Below are positions 1 through 8,991 of a stretch of 64,000 nucleotides of DNA, piece after piece. Location: positions 1,302,001 to 1,366,000 of the forward strand of contig NZ_JARXOW010000001.1 in NCBI RefSeq assembly GCF_030182585.1, written 5' to 3'. Position numbers and translations under genes: made by a program. The notes beneath the pieces are model-generated. The model was not told the origin of the DNA, did not search any database, and saw nothing but the letters and a program-made list of their open reading frames with translations. This DNA is from Pedobacter faecalis (GTDB taxonomy: Bacteria > Bacteroidota > Bacteroidia > Sphingobacteriales > Sphingobacteriaceae). Positions within the stretch are counted from its first letter, which is position 1. Each line of letters opens with the position of its first letter.

Positions 1-51
1 ACTTTTTGGCCGGTAAAATAGTTTATAAGCTGTAAACTAGATTTAACGACG

Positions 52-543
52 ATGGAGAATGCAATTGTTACGGCCTGTACGGAACTACTAATTGACAAGG
101 GACTTACCATTGCATTTGCGGAAAGTGCCACGGCTGGCAGGCTTACATCGGAATTCGCGCTTGCGGGAAATGCCGGCAAGTTTTTAAAAGGCGGGCTTGC
201 GTGTTACGACGCCTGCATCAAAGAAGAATTACTGAAGGTTCCGGATGAACTGGTACAGAAATTTACACCGGAGTCTGCCGAGGTAACGGAAGCCATAGCA
301 AAAGGACTTGCTTCGCTAATTGAAGCCGACATTCATGTAGGCATCACCGGGTTAACGACATCGGGTGGCAGCGAAACCCTGGAAAAGCCGGTGGGCACGA
401 TGTTCATCCATGCGATGTTGAGATCGGAACATTTATTTCAGGAACGCATTGTATTTACCGGCGAGCAGGAGCAAATCGTCGTTTCTACGGTGATACGCAC
501 GGCAGAACTGCTGTATGAACATCTCAGTTCACGTTTTGCCTGA
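52..543 (+). CDS. CinA C-terminal domain protein (nicotinamide-nucleotide amidohydrolase-like)
   Basis: Stand-alone 163-residue CinA C-terminal domain, the usual length for PncC-type enzymes, which deamidate nicotinamide mononucleotide in pyridine nucleotide recycling. The ESATAG segment near residues 23-28 matches the family's AESxTGG motif, a Gly-Gly-Leu-Ala-Cys-Tyr stretch follows, and a KPVGTMF motif lies near residue 108. The family's TGIAGP loop reads TGLTTSGG here, and the usual Cys of AESCTGG is Ala, so activity is not assured. The N-terminal molybdopterin-binding half of full CinA is absent. The 3' end overlaps the convergent 94-codon gene by 20 bases. Confidence 0.75.
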   Translation: MENAIVTACTELLIDKGLTIAFAESATAGRLTSEFALAGNAGKFLKGGLACYDACIKEELLKVPDELVQKFTPESAEVTEAIAKGLASLIEADIHVGITGLTTSGGSETLEKPVGTMFIHAMLRSEHLFQERIVFTGEQEQIVVSTVIRTAELLYEHLSSRFA

Positions 544-808
544 TCTGTTGGCCAATCTCCTGTACAATATTACCTTCCAAAAGTATATTGGCATGCCCTG
601 AGGTTTCGTCGAACTCATATATCGGGTATCCGGCTGCGTCTATATCGTCGGCGGAGTAAGCCTTCCAGCTTTCTCCGTCGCTGCTCATATAAACCTCGCC
701 AACAAGTGCACCATGATAAACAATTTTATAACTCCCCTCTTCCTGCGGATGGATGTTGAGGTCGATTTTCTTCCCATCCAGTTCGACGATGATGTTAAAT
801 GGATCCAT
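524..808 (-). CDS. hypothetical 94-residue protein downstream of surE
   Basis: I do not recognise a family. The protein is small, acidic and probably cytosolic, with no signal peptide or membrane segment. It contains alternating hydrophobic and polar stretches suggesting a beta-rich fold and a helix-like C-terminus. Its ATG overlaps the surE stop by one base (TAATG), so it is probably translated by coupling with surE. It overlaps the convergent CinA-like gene by 20 bases. The strict stop/start overlap and continuous frame are the evidence that it is real. Confidence 0.6.
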   Translation of the reverse strand: MDPFNIIVELDGKKIDLNIHPQEEGSYKIVYHGALVGEVYMSSDGESWKAYSADDIDAAGYPIYEFDETSGHANILLEGNIVQEIGQQIRQNVN

Positions 809-1536
809 TATTTCTTTGCTTTTTTTTGTGTCAACTCTGTTTCATTAGTAAGATCGAGCCTCAGGGGGGTTATGGACACGAAACTATTTTCAACCGCCCA
901 GCGGTCTGTTCCCTCTTCGGCAGCTTCGAGCGGTGTAACGGTAATCCAATAGTGTTTCCTGCCCATTGGATCCTGGCCAGGTTCAACGCGGCCGTCATAT
1001 AACCTTACCGACTGCCTGGTCCATTTTAAGCCCTGCGGCTTTGGCGGATAATTGACGTTGTACAGCCCTAAAGCAGTGTCTTTCAACAACAGGTCGAGCG
1101 ACTGTTCGACGAAAGGCGCCAAAAGTTCAAAGTCAGGCTCTGTATTTTCTACAGGCGTACTTAGTGCAATAGCTTTGACACCTAAAAGTACCGCCTGCTT
1201 AGCCGCGGCGAGTGTACCTGAATGCCACATGGAATTTCCAAGATTTGGCCCCATATTGATTCCGGAGAGCACGACATCGGTGTCCGGAAATATGTGCAGG
1301 CCAAGGGCAGCACAATCTGCCGGAGTACCGTTGACCCGATACGCCTGGATTCCAGGAAAATTAACAGGCGATTTTTTGATTGTAAGTGGCCTTGAATGGG
1401 TTATAGCATGTCCCATGGATGACTGTTCTACATCGGGCGCTACAACGCGCACTTCTCCAAAGCCGAGCGCCACTTTTGCGAGCGCAGAAATACCCGGACT
1501 ATATATACCGTCGTCGTTGGTGATAAGGATCTTCAT
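808..1536 (-). CDS. surE: 5'/3'-nucleotidase SurE
   Basis: SurE is a metal-dependent nucleoside monophosphate phosphatase linked to stationary-phase survival. The 242-residue protein starts with the hallmark MKILITNDDGI, whose Asp8-Asp9 pair binds the metal. It also carries SSMGHAIT-type loop residues near position 40 and the SGINMGPNLGNSMWHSGT block near residues 90-107, which contains further metal and substrate ligands. Length is typical. It is divergent from the lipid kinase gene and coupled to a small hypothetical gene downstream by a TAATG overlap. Confidence 0.95.
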   Translation of the reverse strand: MKILITNDDGIYSPGISALAKVALGFGEVRVVAPDVEQSSMGHAITHSRPLTIKKSPVNFPGIQAYRVNGTPADCAALGLHIFPDTDVVLSGINMGPNLGNSMWHSGTLAAAKQAVLLGVKAIALSTPVENTEPDFELLAPFVEQSLDLLLKDTALGLYNVNYPPKPQGLKWTRQSVRLYDGRVEPGQDPMGRKHYWITVTPLEAAEEGTDRWAVENSFVSITPLRLDLTNETELTQKKAKK

Positions 1537-1617
1537 AAGCTGTTTGTATACTTCAGTGCTATTTTAAATAACTTATTTATGTTTAAAACCTTGATGACCT
1601 GATATTGTTCAGTGAAT

Positions 1618-2526
1618 ATGAAAAAAACAGCCAGGCTCGTCCATCTTATCCATAACCCTAATGCAGGAGAGGGTGAATATTCAAAAGATCACATTATATC
1701 GCTCATTGAGGAACATGGCTATAAGTGCGCCTACTCCACGTCAAAAGAACTAATGCTTGAGCGTATTGATCCGGCTACAGATTTCATTGCCATAGCCGGC
1801 GGTGATGGAACAATCAGGAGAACAATCATGAATCTGCTCGACCAAAAACTGAAATATAAACGCCCAATAGCCCTACTGCCTTTTGGGACGGCAAATAATA
1901 TCGCAACCTCGCTCGGCATACCTCAGGACAATGTGAGCAATATATCTTCGTGGACGAATGGACATTTGAAGAAGTACGATGTGGGCCAGATTACGGGCAA
2001 CGCAAAAACGGCCTATTTTATTGAAGCCTTTGGTTTCGGGATTTTTACCAGGTTGATGAACGATCTAAAGGAAACAGATACCAGCGGGATCAAAACTCCC
2101 GAGCAGGAATTTGCCTTCGCGCTCAAAGAGGCTTTAAGGATCGCCCAAACATATGAACCTGTCTCGTACAATTTGAATATGGACGGGCAGCAACTTACCG
2201 GAAGGGCACTGTGGATCGAGGTTATGAATATCTCCAGTTTGGGGCCACGGCTAACGCTGAGCCTAGATGCCGATCCTGGTGACGGATACTTTGACGTTGT
2301 TGTTGTCAATGAGGAGGAACGCCCTCAGCTTGAGAAATATATATCAGACAAATGCGCATCGAAAAATCCCGTTTTTCCTTTCAAATCTATACGGGCTAAG
2401 AAACTACAGGTAGAATGGGCAGGCAAAGATGTGCATATCGACGACGAGATATTTGAAGCTTCAGATCCTGCAAAGTTTGATGTCTTTCTTCTTGACAGTC
2501 TGATAGAGATCGTAACTGCGGACTGA
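1618..2526 (+). CDS. diacylglycerol kinase family lipid kinase (YegS/BmrU-like)
   Basis: A 302-residue soluble lipid kinase of the DAGK catalytic family. The nucleotide-binding GGDGT motif lies near residues 60-64 and the LPFGTANN block near residues 85-92, both diagnostic. The second beta-sandwich lobe continues to the C-terminus (ending in the DVFLLDSL region). Family members phosphorylate diacylglycerol or related lipids at the membrane surface; the exact substrate cannot be read. A GTG six bases upstream (1612) is in frame, but the ATG at 1618 opens a normal N-terminus with the basic MKKTARLVHLI start, so I prefer it. Transcribed divergently from surE. Confidence 0.85.
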   Translation: MKKTARLVHLIHNPNAGEGEYSKDHIISLIEEHGYKCAYSTSKELMLERIDPATDFIAIAGGDGTIRRTIMNLLDQKLKYKRPIALLPFGTANNIATSLGIPQDNVSNISSWTNGHLKKYDVGQITGNAKTAYFIEAFGFGIFTRLMNDLKETDTSGIKTPEQEFAFALKEALRIAQTYEPVSYNLNMDGQQLTGRALWIEVMNISSLGPRLTLSLDADPGDGYFDVVVVNEEERPQLEKYISDKCASKNPVFPFKSIRAKKLQVEWAGKDVHIDDEIFEASDPAKFDVFLLDSLIEIVTAD

Positions 2527-2601
2527 CGAGTTGGCGAAATATCGGATTCTTGTGTGAGAATTAGCGCTTAATTCCTATTTTAGAGTTCTAACCACGCACA
2601 A

Positions 2602-4500
2602 ATGATGAGAAAACTTTACTTTTTTATTTTTATTTTATTTAGTGGCGTTCTGACTAAAGCTCAGAAAACACGAGTATCCCTGGAGACGGAACTGGGCAAA
2701 CTAGCCGCTATTGCCGACCTGCCTAAGTATCTGAGCAACACAACTGTTCATCAGTTCTCGTCGTATGACCGGACCGGCAACAATGATGACGGCTTTAGCG
2801 GAAAGTATTCATTCATCCGAAAAGAGAAAGACAGTTCGCTGGTCATTTTTGAGGCCAGGGGAAAAGGGGTAATTAATCGCATCTGGACTCCAACCCCAAC
2901 AGATGATATCCTTGATTTTTATTTCGATGGGTCGACTAAGCCCTCTTATTCAATTAAGTTCTCTGATCTTTTTTCCGGAAAGGTTTTTCCCTTTGTAGCG
3001 CCGCTTACCGGAAATGAACTCGGGGGATTCTTTTGTTATCTGCCTATATCCTACAGAAATGGATGTAAGATTGTCTTTCGTGGCAAGCAGCTTCAGTTCT
3101 ATCAGATTCAATACAGGATTTATCCAAACAATGCCAACGTAGAAACCTTCAGTGCTCAGGTGGCCTTAAACGCCAAACCTGCTTTGGAGGCTTTGAAAAA
3201 ATCGTGGGAAAATCCGAGGCCGATCGGAACAACACCCATACATGTTTCTACAGTCTTAATGCCAGGAAAATCGGTTACGCTGGCGGATCTGAATCATTCA
3301 GGTCGCATCACTGGTATGCGTATCGGCAACGCTGAAGCGTTCAGAGGTTTGAACAAGCTGGTCTCGATAAAAATGACCTGGGATGATGAGGCCCCGGCGG
3401 TGTATATGCCTCTTGCAGATTTCTTCGGCTACGCCTATGGCCGTGAGTCGATGCAAAGCCTCTTGCTCGGAACAGCCGCAAACGTCAATTATTGCTATTT
3501 CCCTATGCCGTTTGAAAATAAGGCAAAAATAGAGTTGATTTATCATGAGGACGGTGAGACCAAACCAATACAGGTTGAAGCAGATATCTTCGTGAACAAT
3601 GAGAAATACGACCCCAAAACCGAAGGTAAATTTTACAGTTTTTGGCATGCGGATAAGGTTACTGAAGCTGGAAAACCTCACCTGTTTCTTGAAGGAAAAG
3701 GTAGAGGGCATTATGTTGGAACGCTACTGCAGGCGCAAGGTCTGGAGCCTGGTATGACCTTATTTTTTGAGGGCGATGACGTGATGACGGTTGATGGTGA
3801 ACTCAGGATGCATGGTACCGGATCTGAGGATTATTTCAATGGTGGCTGGTATGCACTGCTCGACAGATGGGACACTAAGATGAGCCTTCCGCTACACGGT
3901 GCTCTCGATTATTCGCTGACATTTGCAAGAACCGGCGGCTACAGACTGTTTATTGGCGACAAGATTCCGTTCAACAAGCAAATACTGCATACCATGGAGC
4001 ACGGCCCTGAAAACAACAACAAACGGGGCGATTATACTTCGGTTGCTTTTTACTATGCAGACAAGATGATTACGCAAAACCAGGCGGAACCGGTTGGCGA
4101 CCTTGTTAGGGTTTACATTCCTGATACGATGACGGTATATCCGCAACTTACAAAATACAGTATCTCGGGCGCTGTAAAAATCGATGGGAGTGTGTTGCAC
4201 TCGACAACAGGCGGACAGGTGAAAATGGATTTGAGTGAGTTGCCAAAAGGACATTACAAGTTGTACATGGATATAGTTAAATCGCCCGATGGCGCAACTG
4301 TTTCTATTTGGCAAAGACAGAAACTGGCTGCTGAGGCTTTCTCGTTCTACTCAGATAAAAGAGAAGATCTGAAGAATGTCTATGTGTGTGACATTGATCT
4401 GGATGACTTTAAAAATGCGATCACACTGCACTTTAAACGTGATGATCGAAGATCAATAGTAAATTTGAACAGGCTGATATTGGTAAAAGAAAAGAAGTAG
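2602..4500 (+). CDS. secreted DUF2961 / glycoside hydrolase family 172-like protein
   Basis: 632 residues with an N-terminal signal peptide (basic start, hydrophobic core to about residue 18, likely cut after the Ala before Gln). The central domain has the DUF2961 signature HGTGSEDYFNGGWY near residues 402-415. DUF2961 was classified as GH172 after a difructose-dianhydride-acting alpha-fructofuranosidase was characterised. That family has twin jelly-roll folds resembling viral capsid proteins. The C-terminal 150 residues look like an extra beta-sandwich. The natural glycan here is unknown and no SusC/SusD pair lies next to it. It converges on the M16 peptidase pair, and its stop codon lies inside a perfect palindrome shared with the neighbour's stop. 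Confidence 0.8.
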   Translation: MMRKLYFFIFILFSGVLTKAQKTRVSLETELGKLAAIADLPKYLSNTTVHQFSSYDRTGNNDDGFSGKYSFIRKEKDSSLVIFEARGKGVINRIWTPTPTDDILDFYFDGSTKPSYSIKFSDLFSGKVFPFVAPLTGNELGGFFCYLPISYRNGCKIVFRGKQLQFYQIQYRIYPNNANVETFSAQVALNAKPALEALKKSWENPRPIGTTPIHVSTVLMPGKSVTLADLNHSGRITGMRIGNAEAFRGLNKLVSIKMTWDDEAPAVYMPLADFFGYAYGRESMQSLLLGTAANVNYCYFPMPFENKAKIELIYHEDGETKPIQVEADIFVNNEKYDPKTEGKFYSFWHADKVTEAGKPHLFLEGKGRGHYVGTLLQAQGLEPGMTLFFEGDDVMTVDGELRMHGTGSEDYFNGGWYALLDRWDTKMSLPLHGALDYSLTFARTGGYRLFIGDKIPFNKQILHTMEHGPENNNKRGDYTSVAFYYADKMITQNQAEPVGDLVRVYIPDTMTVYPQLTKYSISGAVKIDGSVLHSTTGGQVKMDLSELPKGHYKLYMDIVKSPDGATVSIWQRQKLAAEAFSFYSDKREDLKNVYVCDIDLDDFKNAITLHFKRDDRRSIVNLNRLILVKEKK

Positions 4501-4517
4501 TCGGCGACTACTTCTTT
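4491..4517. terminator. bidirectional hairpin spanning both convergent stop codons
   Basis: A perfect 12-bp inverted repeat (AAAGAAGTAGTC, loop GGC, GACTACTTCTTT). It contains the TAG stop of the GH172-like gene (4498-4500) and, on the other strand, the TAG stop of the M16 gene (4508-4510). Both proteins end in Lys-Lys because of the symmetry. Neither side has a long uridine tract, so whether it is a true Rho-independent terminator is uncertain, although RNA from either strand would fold. Confidence 0.6.
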
Positions 4518-5782
4518 CCCGCAATTACCTTCGTAAATTGCTGTGTATCAAGATATGTGTTCGCAAGCTGCCGAAGTTCGGCAGCTTCTATTGTTTTTAT
4601 AGTGTTGATATAACGTTCGTAATAGTCGTACCCCAAGCCGGCGAAATAGATGTTTTTAAATTTATCTGCATGAGAAAAGGCATTTTCGAGGCTTCCTAAC
4701 ATTGATCCAAGCATGTAGTTACGCACAAGGTCGAGCTCTTGTACGGGTATAACGTCCTGCTGCAAAATCAATATCTCTTTCTCAATTTCATCCATGGCCG
4801 ATGTGCATACCTCTGTACCTACCTCTGTAGCCAGAAAAAAGTATCCGGCATCTTTCATTGAGGCTACAGCAGACCCTATTCCGTAGGTGTAGCCTTTATC
4901 TTCGCGGATATTGGCCATGAGCCGCGACCCAAAATACCCACCCAGTACGCAATTGAGCACTTGCAGTCCCGGAAAATCCGGATGTTGACGGTTGATGGCT
5001 ATCGTACCCATCCGGATGGCCGATTGCAAGGCATCGGGCCGATCGATAAGGACTTCTCGGCCTTGAGGCATATCAAAAGTGAACTTGTTAACAGTTGTCG
5101 GACCTTGATTAACCCAGGGCTTTCCAAAGATATTGTTCAACACGGCCAGTTCGCTGCCGGTAAACCTGCCCGCCGCTATCACAGTACAATTCCAGGGAGT
5201 ATATGCGGCATGGAAATACTCAAGCAGTTGCGATCTGGTTAGCCGGTCGTAATCCTCTGGTTCGATACCTGCACCATATGCAGTTTGGCCGAACAATTCA
5301 TTTGCGAATGCCTTCCGGGCAAGAAAGTCGTTCTTCTGAAGATTGACCTGTAATGATTGTTTTTGGTTTTGTGTGTATATGCTGAGCTCATGGTCGGAGA
5401 AATCACTTTCGTTTAAGATGGAAAAGATCACAGGTAACACATTTTGCAGGTGTTTGTTGAGCGTATACAGTTTTACACTGGAATGATCAGCTCCATATTC
5501 AGTTTGAAGGAAAGCGCCATAGTAGTCTACATGATCAGCGATTTCTTTAGCGCTAAGCTCGTGGGTACCATTATTGATCAACTGGCTGACCGCGGCAGCC
5601 TGAAGTGGCCTTGATGGATTCCAGTTTACATTGTTAAAGATGAACTCAATTCGCACCAGTTCCTGCTGACCAGCATTGATTATGAATACAGGGATGCCAT
5701 TGTCAAGCTCATGCCTTACAGGTTCAAAAAATGTAATGTCGTCGACCATTTTCGACTCGGGTGCCAGCGTCCTGTTAAGCAT
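4508..5782 (-). CDS. M16 family peptidase, non-catalytic partner
   Basis: A 424-residue M16 (pitrilysin/insulinase) protein made of two M16 lobes. The HxxEH zinc motif is missing from the N-terminal lobe, where the sequence runs through LQAAAVSQLINNGT instead. The C-terminal lobe keeps the Arg/Tyr region (GSRLMANIREDKGYTYG), which contacts substrate in two-subunit M16 enzymes. This is the pattern of the beta-like partner that completes the chamber with a catalytic subunit. The gene immediately upstream encodes the catalytic one and overlaps it by 8 bases, so the two are probably made together. No signal peptide is seen, so the pair may be cytosolic. Confidence 0.85.
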   Translation of the reverse strand: MLNRTLAPESKMVDDITFFEPVRHELDNGIPVFIINAGQQELVRIEFIFNNVNWNPSRPLQAAAVSQLINNGTHELSAKEIADHVDYYGAFLQTEYGADHSSVKLYTLNKHLQNVLPVIFSILNESDFSDHELSIYTQNQKQSLQVNLQKNDFLARKAFANELFGQTAYGAGIEPEDYDRLTRSQLLEYFHAAYTPWNCTVIAAGRFTGSELAVLNNIFGKPWVNQGPTTVNKFTFDMPQGREVLIDRPDALQSAIRMGTIAINRQHPDFPGLQVLNCVLGGYFGSRLMANIREDKGYTYGIGSAVASMKDAGYFFLATEVGTEVCTSAMDEIEKEILILQQDVIPVQELDLVRNYMLGSMLGSLENAFSHADKFKNIYFAGLGYDYYERYINTIKTIEAAELRQLANTYLDTQQFTKVIAGKK

Positions 5783-7019
5783 GATCAGTAGTTAAGTAAT
5801 ATAGAATAGAACATTTTTCCTCTGTGAAGGTTGCATTTGCAGCTTCCTGTATGCGCTTGGACGTAACACCGAGATATCTTTCAATCTCCGTATTGAGGAG
5901 ATCCGCATCGCCGAGCAGTTCGTAGTAAGCCAAATTCATGGCCTTGTCGAGCAAACTCATTTCCGCAAACATCATTATGGATTCTGATTTATTTTTTACT
6001 TTGGTGAGCTCTTGTTCGGATACCTCATGATGCCGGAGTTTTTTAAGTTCTGTCCATATAGCTTGTTCTGCTGTCCGGATCGGAACTCCCTTAACCAACT
6101 TCCCTTCTACGATAAACAGTCCCTCATCTATACTGCTGGTAATATATGCGTGTATATCGCTAAACAACTGTTGATCTTTGAGCAAACTGTTATATAACCT
6201 GGACGACTGACCCTGCGAAAGGATGTCGGACATCAGATCATAGGTCTGATACTCGGGGTGGCTGCGCGGGGGCATCTTAAAGGCCATATAAATAGCGTCA
6301 AGAGGCACTTCTGCATACGTCGTTTCCCGTCGAACCTCGGTCTGCGGCGCTTCCGAAGGCAGATTTCGCTCATAGCGCGTACCTGAGGGAATTGGCGCAA
6401 ACCATTTCTCGGCCAAAGCTAATACCTCGTTGGTATTGACATTGCCCCCAACAACCATGATGGCATTGGCTGGGCTGTAATGCTTATTGAAAAAGGCCTT
6501 TACATCTTCCATTTTGGCGGTCTCTATCTGTTCAAGATCCTGACCAATTGTTGCCCAGCGGTATGGATGTGTTTTGTATGCTAATGGCCGGAGTTTAAGC
6601 CATACATCGCCGTAGGGCTGATTCAGATAACGTTGCTTAAATTCTTCGCATACCACATTTCTTTGTGTTTCGAGACTTTTCTCCGAAAAGGCCAGGCTAA
6701 GCATGCGATCGCTTTCCAGCCAGAAGGCTGTTTCGAGATTCGCGGCAGGAAGGGTAATGTAATAGTTGGTAATGTCGTTGCTTGTAAATGCGTTATTTTC
6801 TCCGCCAACACGTTGCAAAGGCTCATCATAAACCGGGATATTGACGGAGCCGCCGAACATAAGGTGTTCGAACAGATGCGCGAAACCCGTTTTACCTTCC
6901 TCCTCATCCCTGGCGCCGACATCGTACAAAATATTTAAAACAGCCATTGGGGTTGTGTTATCTTCGTGTACAAGAACGCGAAGCCCATTGGATAAAGTGA
7001 ACCGGTTAAAATCTACCAT
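5775..7019 (-). CDS. M16 family zinc peptidase, catalytic subunit
   Basis: A 414-residue M16 protein with the inverted zinc motif HLFEH (in GFAHLFEHLMFGG, about residues 46-58) and the downstream glutamate region ETQRNVVCEEF. It is predicted to hydrolyse peptides inside a chamber formed with the HxxEH-less partner encoded next to it. An upstream in-frame TTG at 7040 would add seven residues, but it lies inside a TAnnTTTG promoter box on this strand. The ATG at 7019 opens the usual MVDFNRFTLSNGLRVLV N-terminus and is preferred. Divergent from mqnC. Confidence 0.9.
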   Translation of the reverse strand: MVDFNRFTLSNGLRVLVHEDNTTPMAVLNILYDVGARDEEEGKTGFAHLFEHLMFGGSVNIPVYDEPLQRVGGENNAFTSNDITNYYITLPAANLETAFWLESDRMLSLAFSEKSLETQRNVVCEEFKQRYLNQPYGDVWLKLRPLAYKTHPYRWATIGQDLEQIETAKMEDVKAFFNKHYSPANAIMVVGGNVNTNEVLALAEKWFAPIPSGTRYERNLPSEAPQTEVRRETTYAEVPLDAIYMAFKMPPRSHPEYQTYDLMSDILSQGQSSRLYNSLLKDQQLFSDIHAYITSSIDEGLFIVEGKLVKGVPIRTAEQAIWTELKKLRHHEVSEQELTKVKNKSESIMMFAEMSLLDKAMNLAYYELLGDADLLNTEIERYLGVTSKRIQEAANATFTEEKCSILYYLTTDHA

Positions 7020-7037
7020 AGAATAAGTTAATAGGTC

Positions 7038-7045
7038 CAAACATA
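7038..7045 (-). promoter_or_regulatory. putative -7 promoter box for the M16 pair
   Basis: Read on the minus strand this is TATGTTTG, a full match to the Bacteroidetes TAnnTTTG -7 element, 18 bases before the ATG at 7019. No clear TTTG/TTG -33 element is visible at the spacing seen for other promoters in the window. Confidence 0.45.
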
Positions 7046-7066
7046 GATAAAATAGTTCTCTTATGG

Positions 7067-7074
7067 TATATTTG
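7067..7074 (+). promoter_or_regulatory. putative -7 promoter box for mqnC, very close to the start codon
   Basis: TATATTTG matches TAnnTTTG exactly but ends only four bases before the mqnC ATG at 7079. Transcription would then begin at or near the start codon and give a leaderless or near-leaderless mRNA. No -33 element is evident, so this could also be chance. Confidence 0.35.
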
Positions 7075-7078
7075 TAAT

Positions 7079-8203
7079 ATGGAAACTGCCAATTTGCTGC
7101 AAAGGGCTCTCGATTTTGACTTCCTGACGATAGAGGAAGGTATGTACCTTTATCATCATGCGGCGACCGCTGAGCTTGCTTTCGTGGCCAATGAGCTCAG
7201 AAAGAAACAGGTACCGGATGGCAAAGTGACCTGGCAAATTGACCGGAATGTGAATACGACCAATGTCTGTATCGCAAACTGTAAATTTTGCAACTTCTTC
7301 CGAAGGCCTGGCCACGAGGAGAGTTATATCACGGATATTGACACGTATAAGGTTAAAATTGAAGAGACGTTCAGACTAGGCGGTGATCAGTTGCTTTTGC
7401 AGGGCGGTCACCACCCGGATCTTGGCCTTGACTTTTACGCTAACCTGTTCAGACAACTTAAGGAGCTTTATCCGGACCTGAAACTTCATGCATTAGGCCC
7501 GCCAGAGATTGCACACGTTGCCAAACTGGAGGGGAAGTCGCATACCGAGGTACTTCGCACGTTAAAAGAGGCAGGCTTGGATTCTCTGCCTGGCGCCGGA
7601 GCGGAGATTCTGAACGACAGGGTAAGGCGACTTATCTCTAAAGGCAAATGCGGCGGACAGGAATGGCTGGATGTCATGCGTGCAGCCCATCAGCTTGACA
7701 TTACCACCTCAGCCACGATGATGTTTGGTCATGTGGAAACGATTGAGGAACGTTTTGAGCATCTGGTATGGATCAGGCAGGTGCAGCATGAAAAGCCAGC
7801 GGATGCAAACGGGTTCCTTGCGTTTATACCATGGCCATTTCAGGATGACGGAACCTTGCTGAAAAGACTAAGAGGGATCAGCAACAATGTGTCGGGGGAT
7901 GAATATATCAGGATGCTGGCTTTAAGCAGGATTATGCTGCCTAACGTAAAAAATATACAGGCTTCCTGGCTCACCGTTGGAAAAACAGTTGCCCAACTTT
8001 GCCTGCATGCAGGGGCTAACGACTTTGGGTCTATCATGATTGAAGAGAATGTGGTATCGGCTGCCGGTGCGCCCCATCGCTTTACAGCAAGCGGTATACA
8101 GACTGCAATCCGGGAAGCAGGATTTGAGCCGCAGCTACGGGGCCAAAAATACAACTACCGGGATTTGCCGGAGCATCTGGAGGAGCAGGTTATCACTTAT
8201 TAA
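7079..8203 (+). CDS. mqnC: cyclic dehypoxanthine futalosine synthase MqnC (radical SAM)
   Basis: A 374-residue radical SAM enzyme of the futalosine route to menaquinone. It cyclises dehypoxanthine futalosine. The [4Fe-4S]/SAM motif CxxxCxxC is at Cys64, Cys68 and Cys71 (CIANCKFC), preceded by the WQIDRNVNTTNV segment. The GGDQLLLQGGHHPDLGL and LDSLPGAGAEIL blocks are typical of MqnC rather than of MqnE or CofH. The start at 7079 matches the expected N-terminus (short, with Leu-Leu-Gln near residue 7). The stop is 11 bases before the LytTR regulator, so the two could share a transcript, but no functional link is evident. Other mqn genes are outside the window. Confidence 0.9.
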   Translation: METANLLQRALDFDFLTIEEGMYLYHHAATAELAFVANELRKKQVPDGKVTWQIDRNVNTTNVCIANCKFCNFFRRPGHEESYITDIDTYKVKIEETFRLGGDQLLLQGGHHPDLGLDFYANLFRQLKELYPDLKLHALGPPEIAHVAKLEGKSHTEVLRTLKEAGLDSLPGAGAEILNDRVRRLISKGKCGGQEWLDVMRAAHQLDITTSATMMFGHVETIEERFEHLVWIRQVQHEKPADANGFLAFIPWPFQDDGTLLKRLRGISNNVSGDEYIRMLALSRIMLPNVKNIQASWLTVGKTVAQLCLHAGANDFGSIMIEENVVSAAGAPHRFTASGIQTAIREAGFEPQLRGQKYNYRDLPEHLEEQVITY

Positions 8204-8214
8204 CAAATATTGAT

Positions 8215-8991
8215 TTGAATGCCATTATCGTAGATGACGAGGAATTTGCAAGATCATCACTGTTTTTTTTGCTACAAGACAATTGTCCGCAAATACACAT
8301 TTCGGGTATTGCCAAATCGGTAGCCGAGGCACGGATTTTACTTGCGCAAAACCAGGTAGATTTGATTTTCCTGGACATTGCGATGCCCGGAGAGAATGGC
8401 TTTGAGCTGATTTCCACTGCCAACGAGCACAATGCTCATGTAATTTTTACGACTGCATACGATCAGTATGCCCTCAAAGCGATTAAGGCCAATGCCCTGG
8501 AGTACTTACTTAAGCCAATCGATATTGATGAGCTGAAGGAGGCGGTTGAAAAAGCGATGAGATATATTCCCGCGAATAAAACAGATTCCGACCGCGGCAA
8601 GCGACTTGGAAACCTAGCTGAAAACCTTGCTGACAGGAGCGGGATCACAAAAATCACCTTGCCGAATGGCCAGGGCTACAGCCTAATTGACGTCGATGAC
8701 ATCGTTTATATCGAAGCCGACAGTAATTACTCTGTTTTTCATTTAAGGAACGGGGATCAGATTACGGTTTCCAAGGTACTGAAGGAATACGAGGAAATTT
8801 TGCCAGACGACAGATTTCTGCGGATACACAAATCCAGCATTATTAACCTCAACGACTTGAAGGAATTTAACTTCAAGCATGGTTACCAGGCAATTATGAA
8901 GTCTGGGGAGAAAATCACCGTATCGAGGCGGCGGGCAGCGGAGCTTTCAGAGCGTTTAAGATCATATACTGACCTTCATGGCGAAAAGTAG
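8215..8991 (+). CDS. LytTR-family response regulator
   Basis: A 258-residue regulator. The N-terminal receiver domain has the acidic pocket Asp7-Asp8, phospho-acceptor Asp54 in FLDIAMP, Thr79-Thr80, and Lys100-Pro101. The C-terminal LytTR DNA-binding domain covers about residues 140-255. The only suitable start is TTG at 8215, giving the standard N-terminus Met-Asn-Ala-Ile-Ile-Val-Asp-Asp. It overlaps the following sensor kinase gene by 14 bases, indicating a co-translated two-component pair. Target genes cannot be read from the window. Confidence 0.88.
   Translation: MNAIIVDDEEFARSSLFFLLQDNCPQIHISGIAKSVAEARILLAQNQVDLIFLDIAMPGENGFELISTANEHNAHVIFTTAYDQYALKAIKANALEYLLKPIDIDELKEAVEKAMRYIPANKTDSDRGKRLGNLAENLADRSGITKITLPNGQGYSLIDVDDIVYIEADSNYSVFHLRNGDQITVSKVLKEYEEILPDDRFLRIHKSSIINLNDLKEFNFKHGYQAIMKSGEKITVSRRRAAELSERLRSYTDLHGEK

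Noticed and set aside
1052..1567. 171-codon plus-strand ORF
   Set aside because: Lies almost wholly antisense to surE, whose protein carries clear family motifs. No recognisable protein on this strand.
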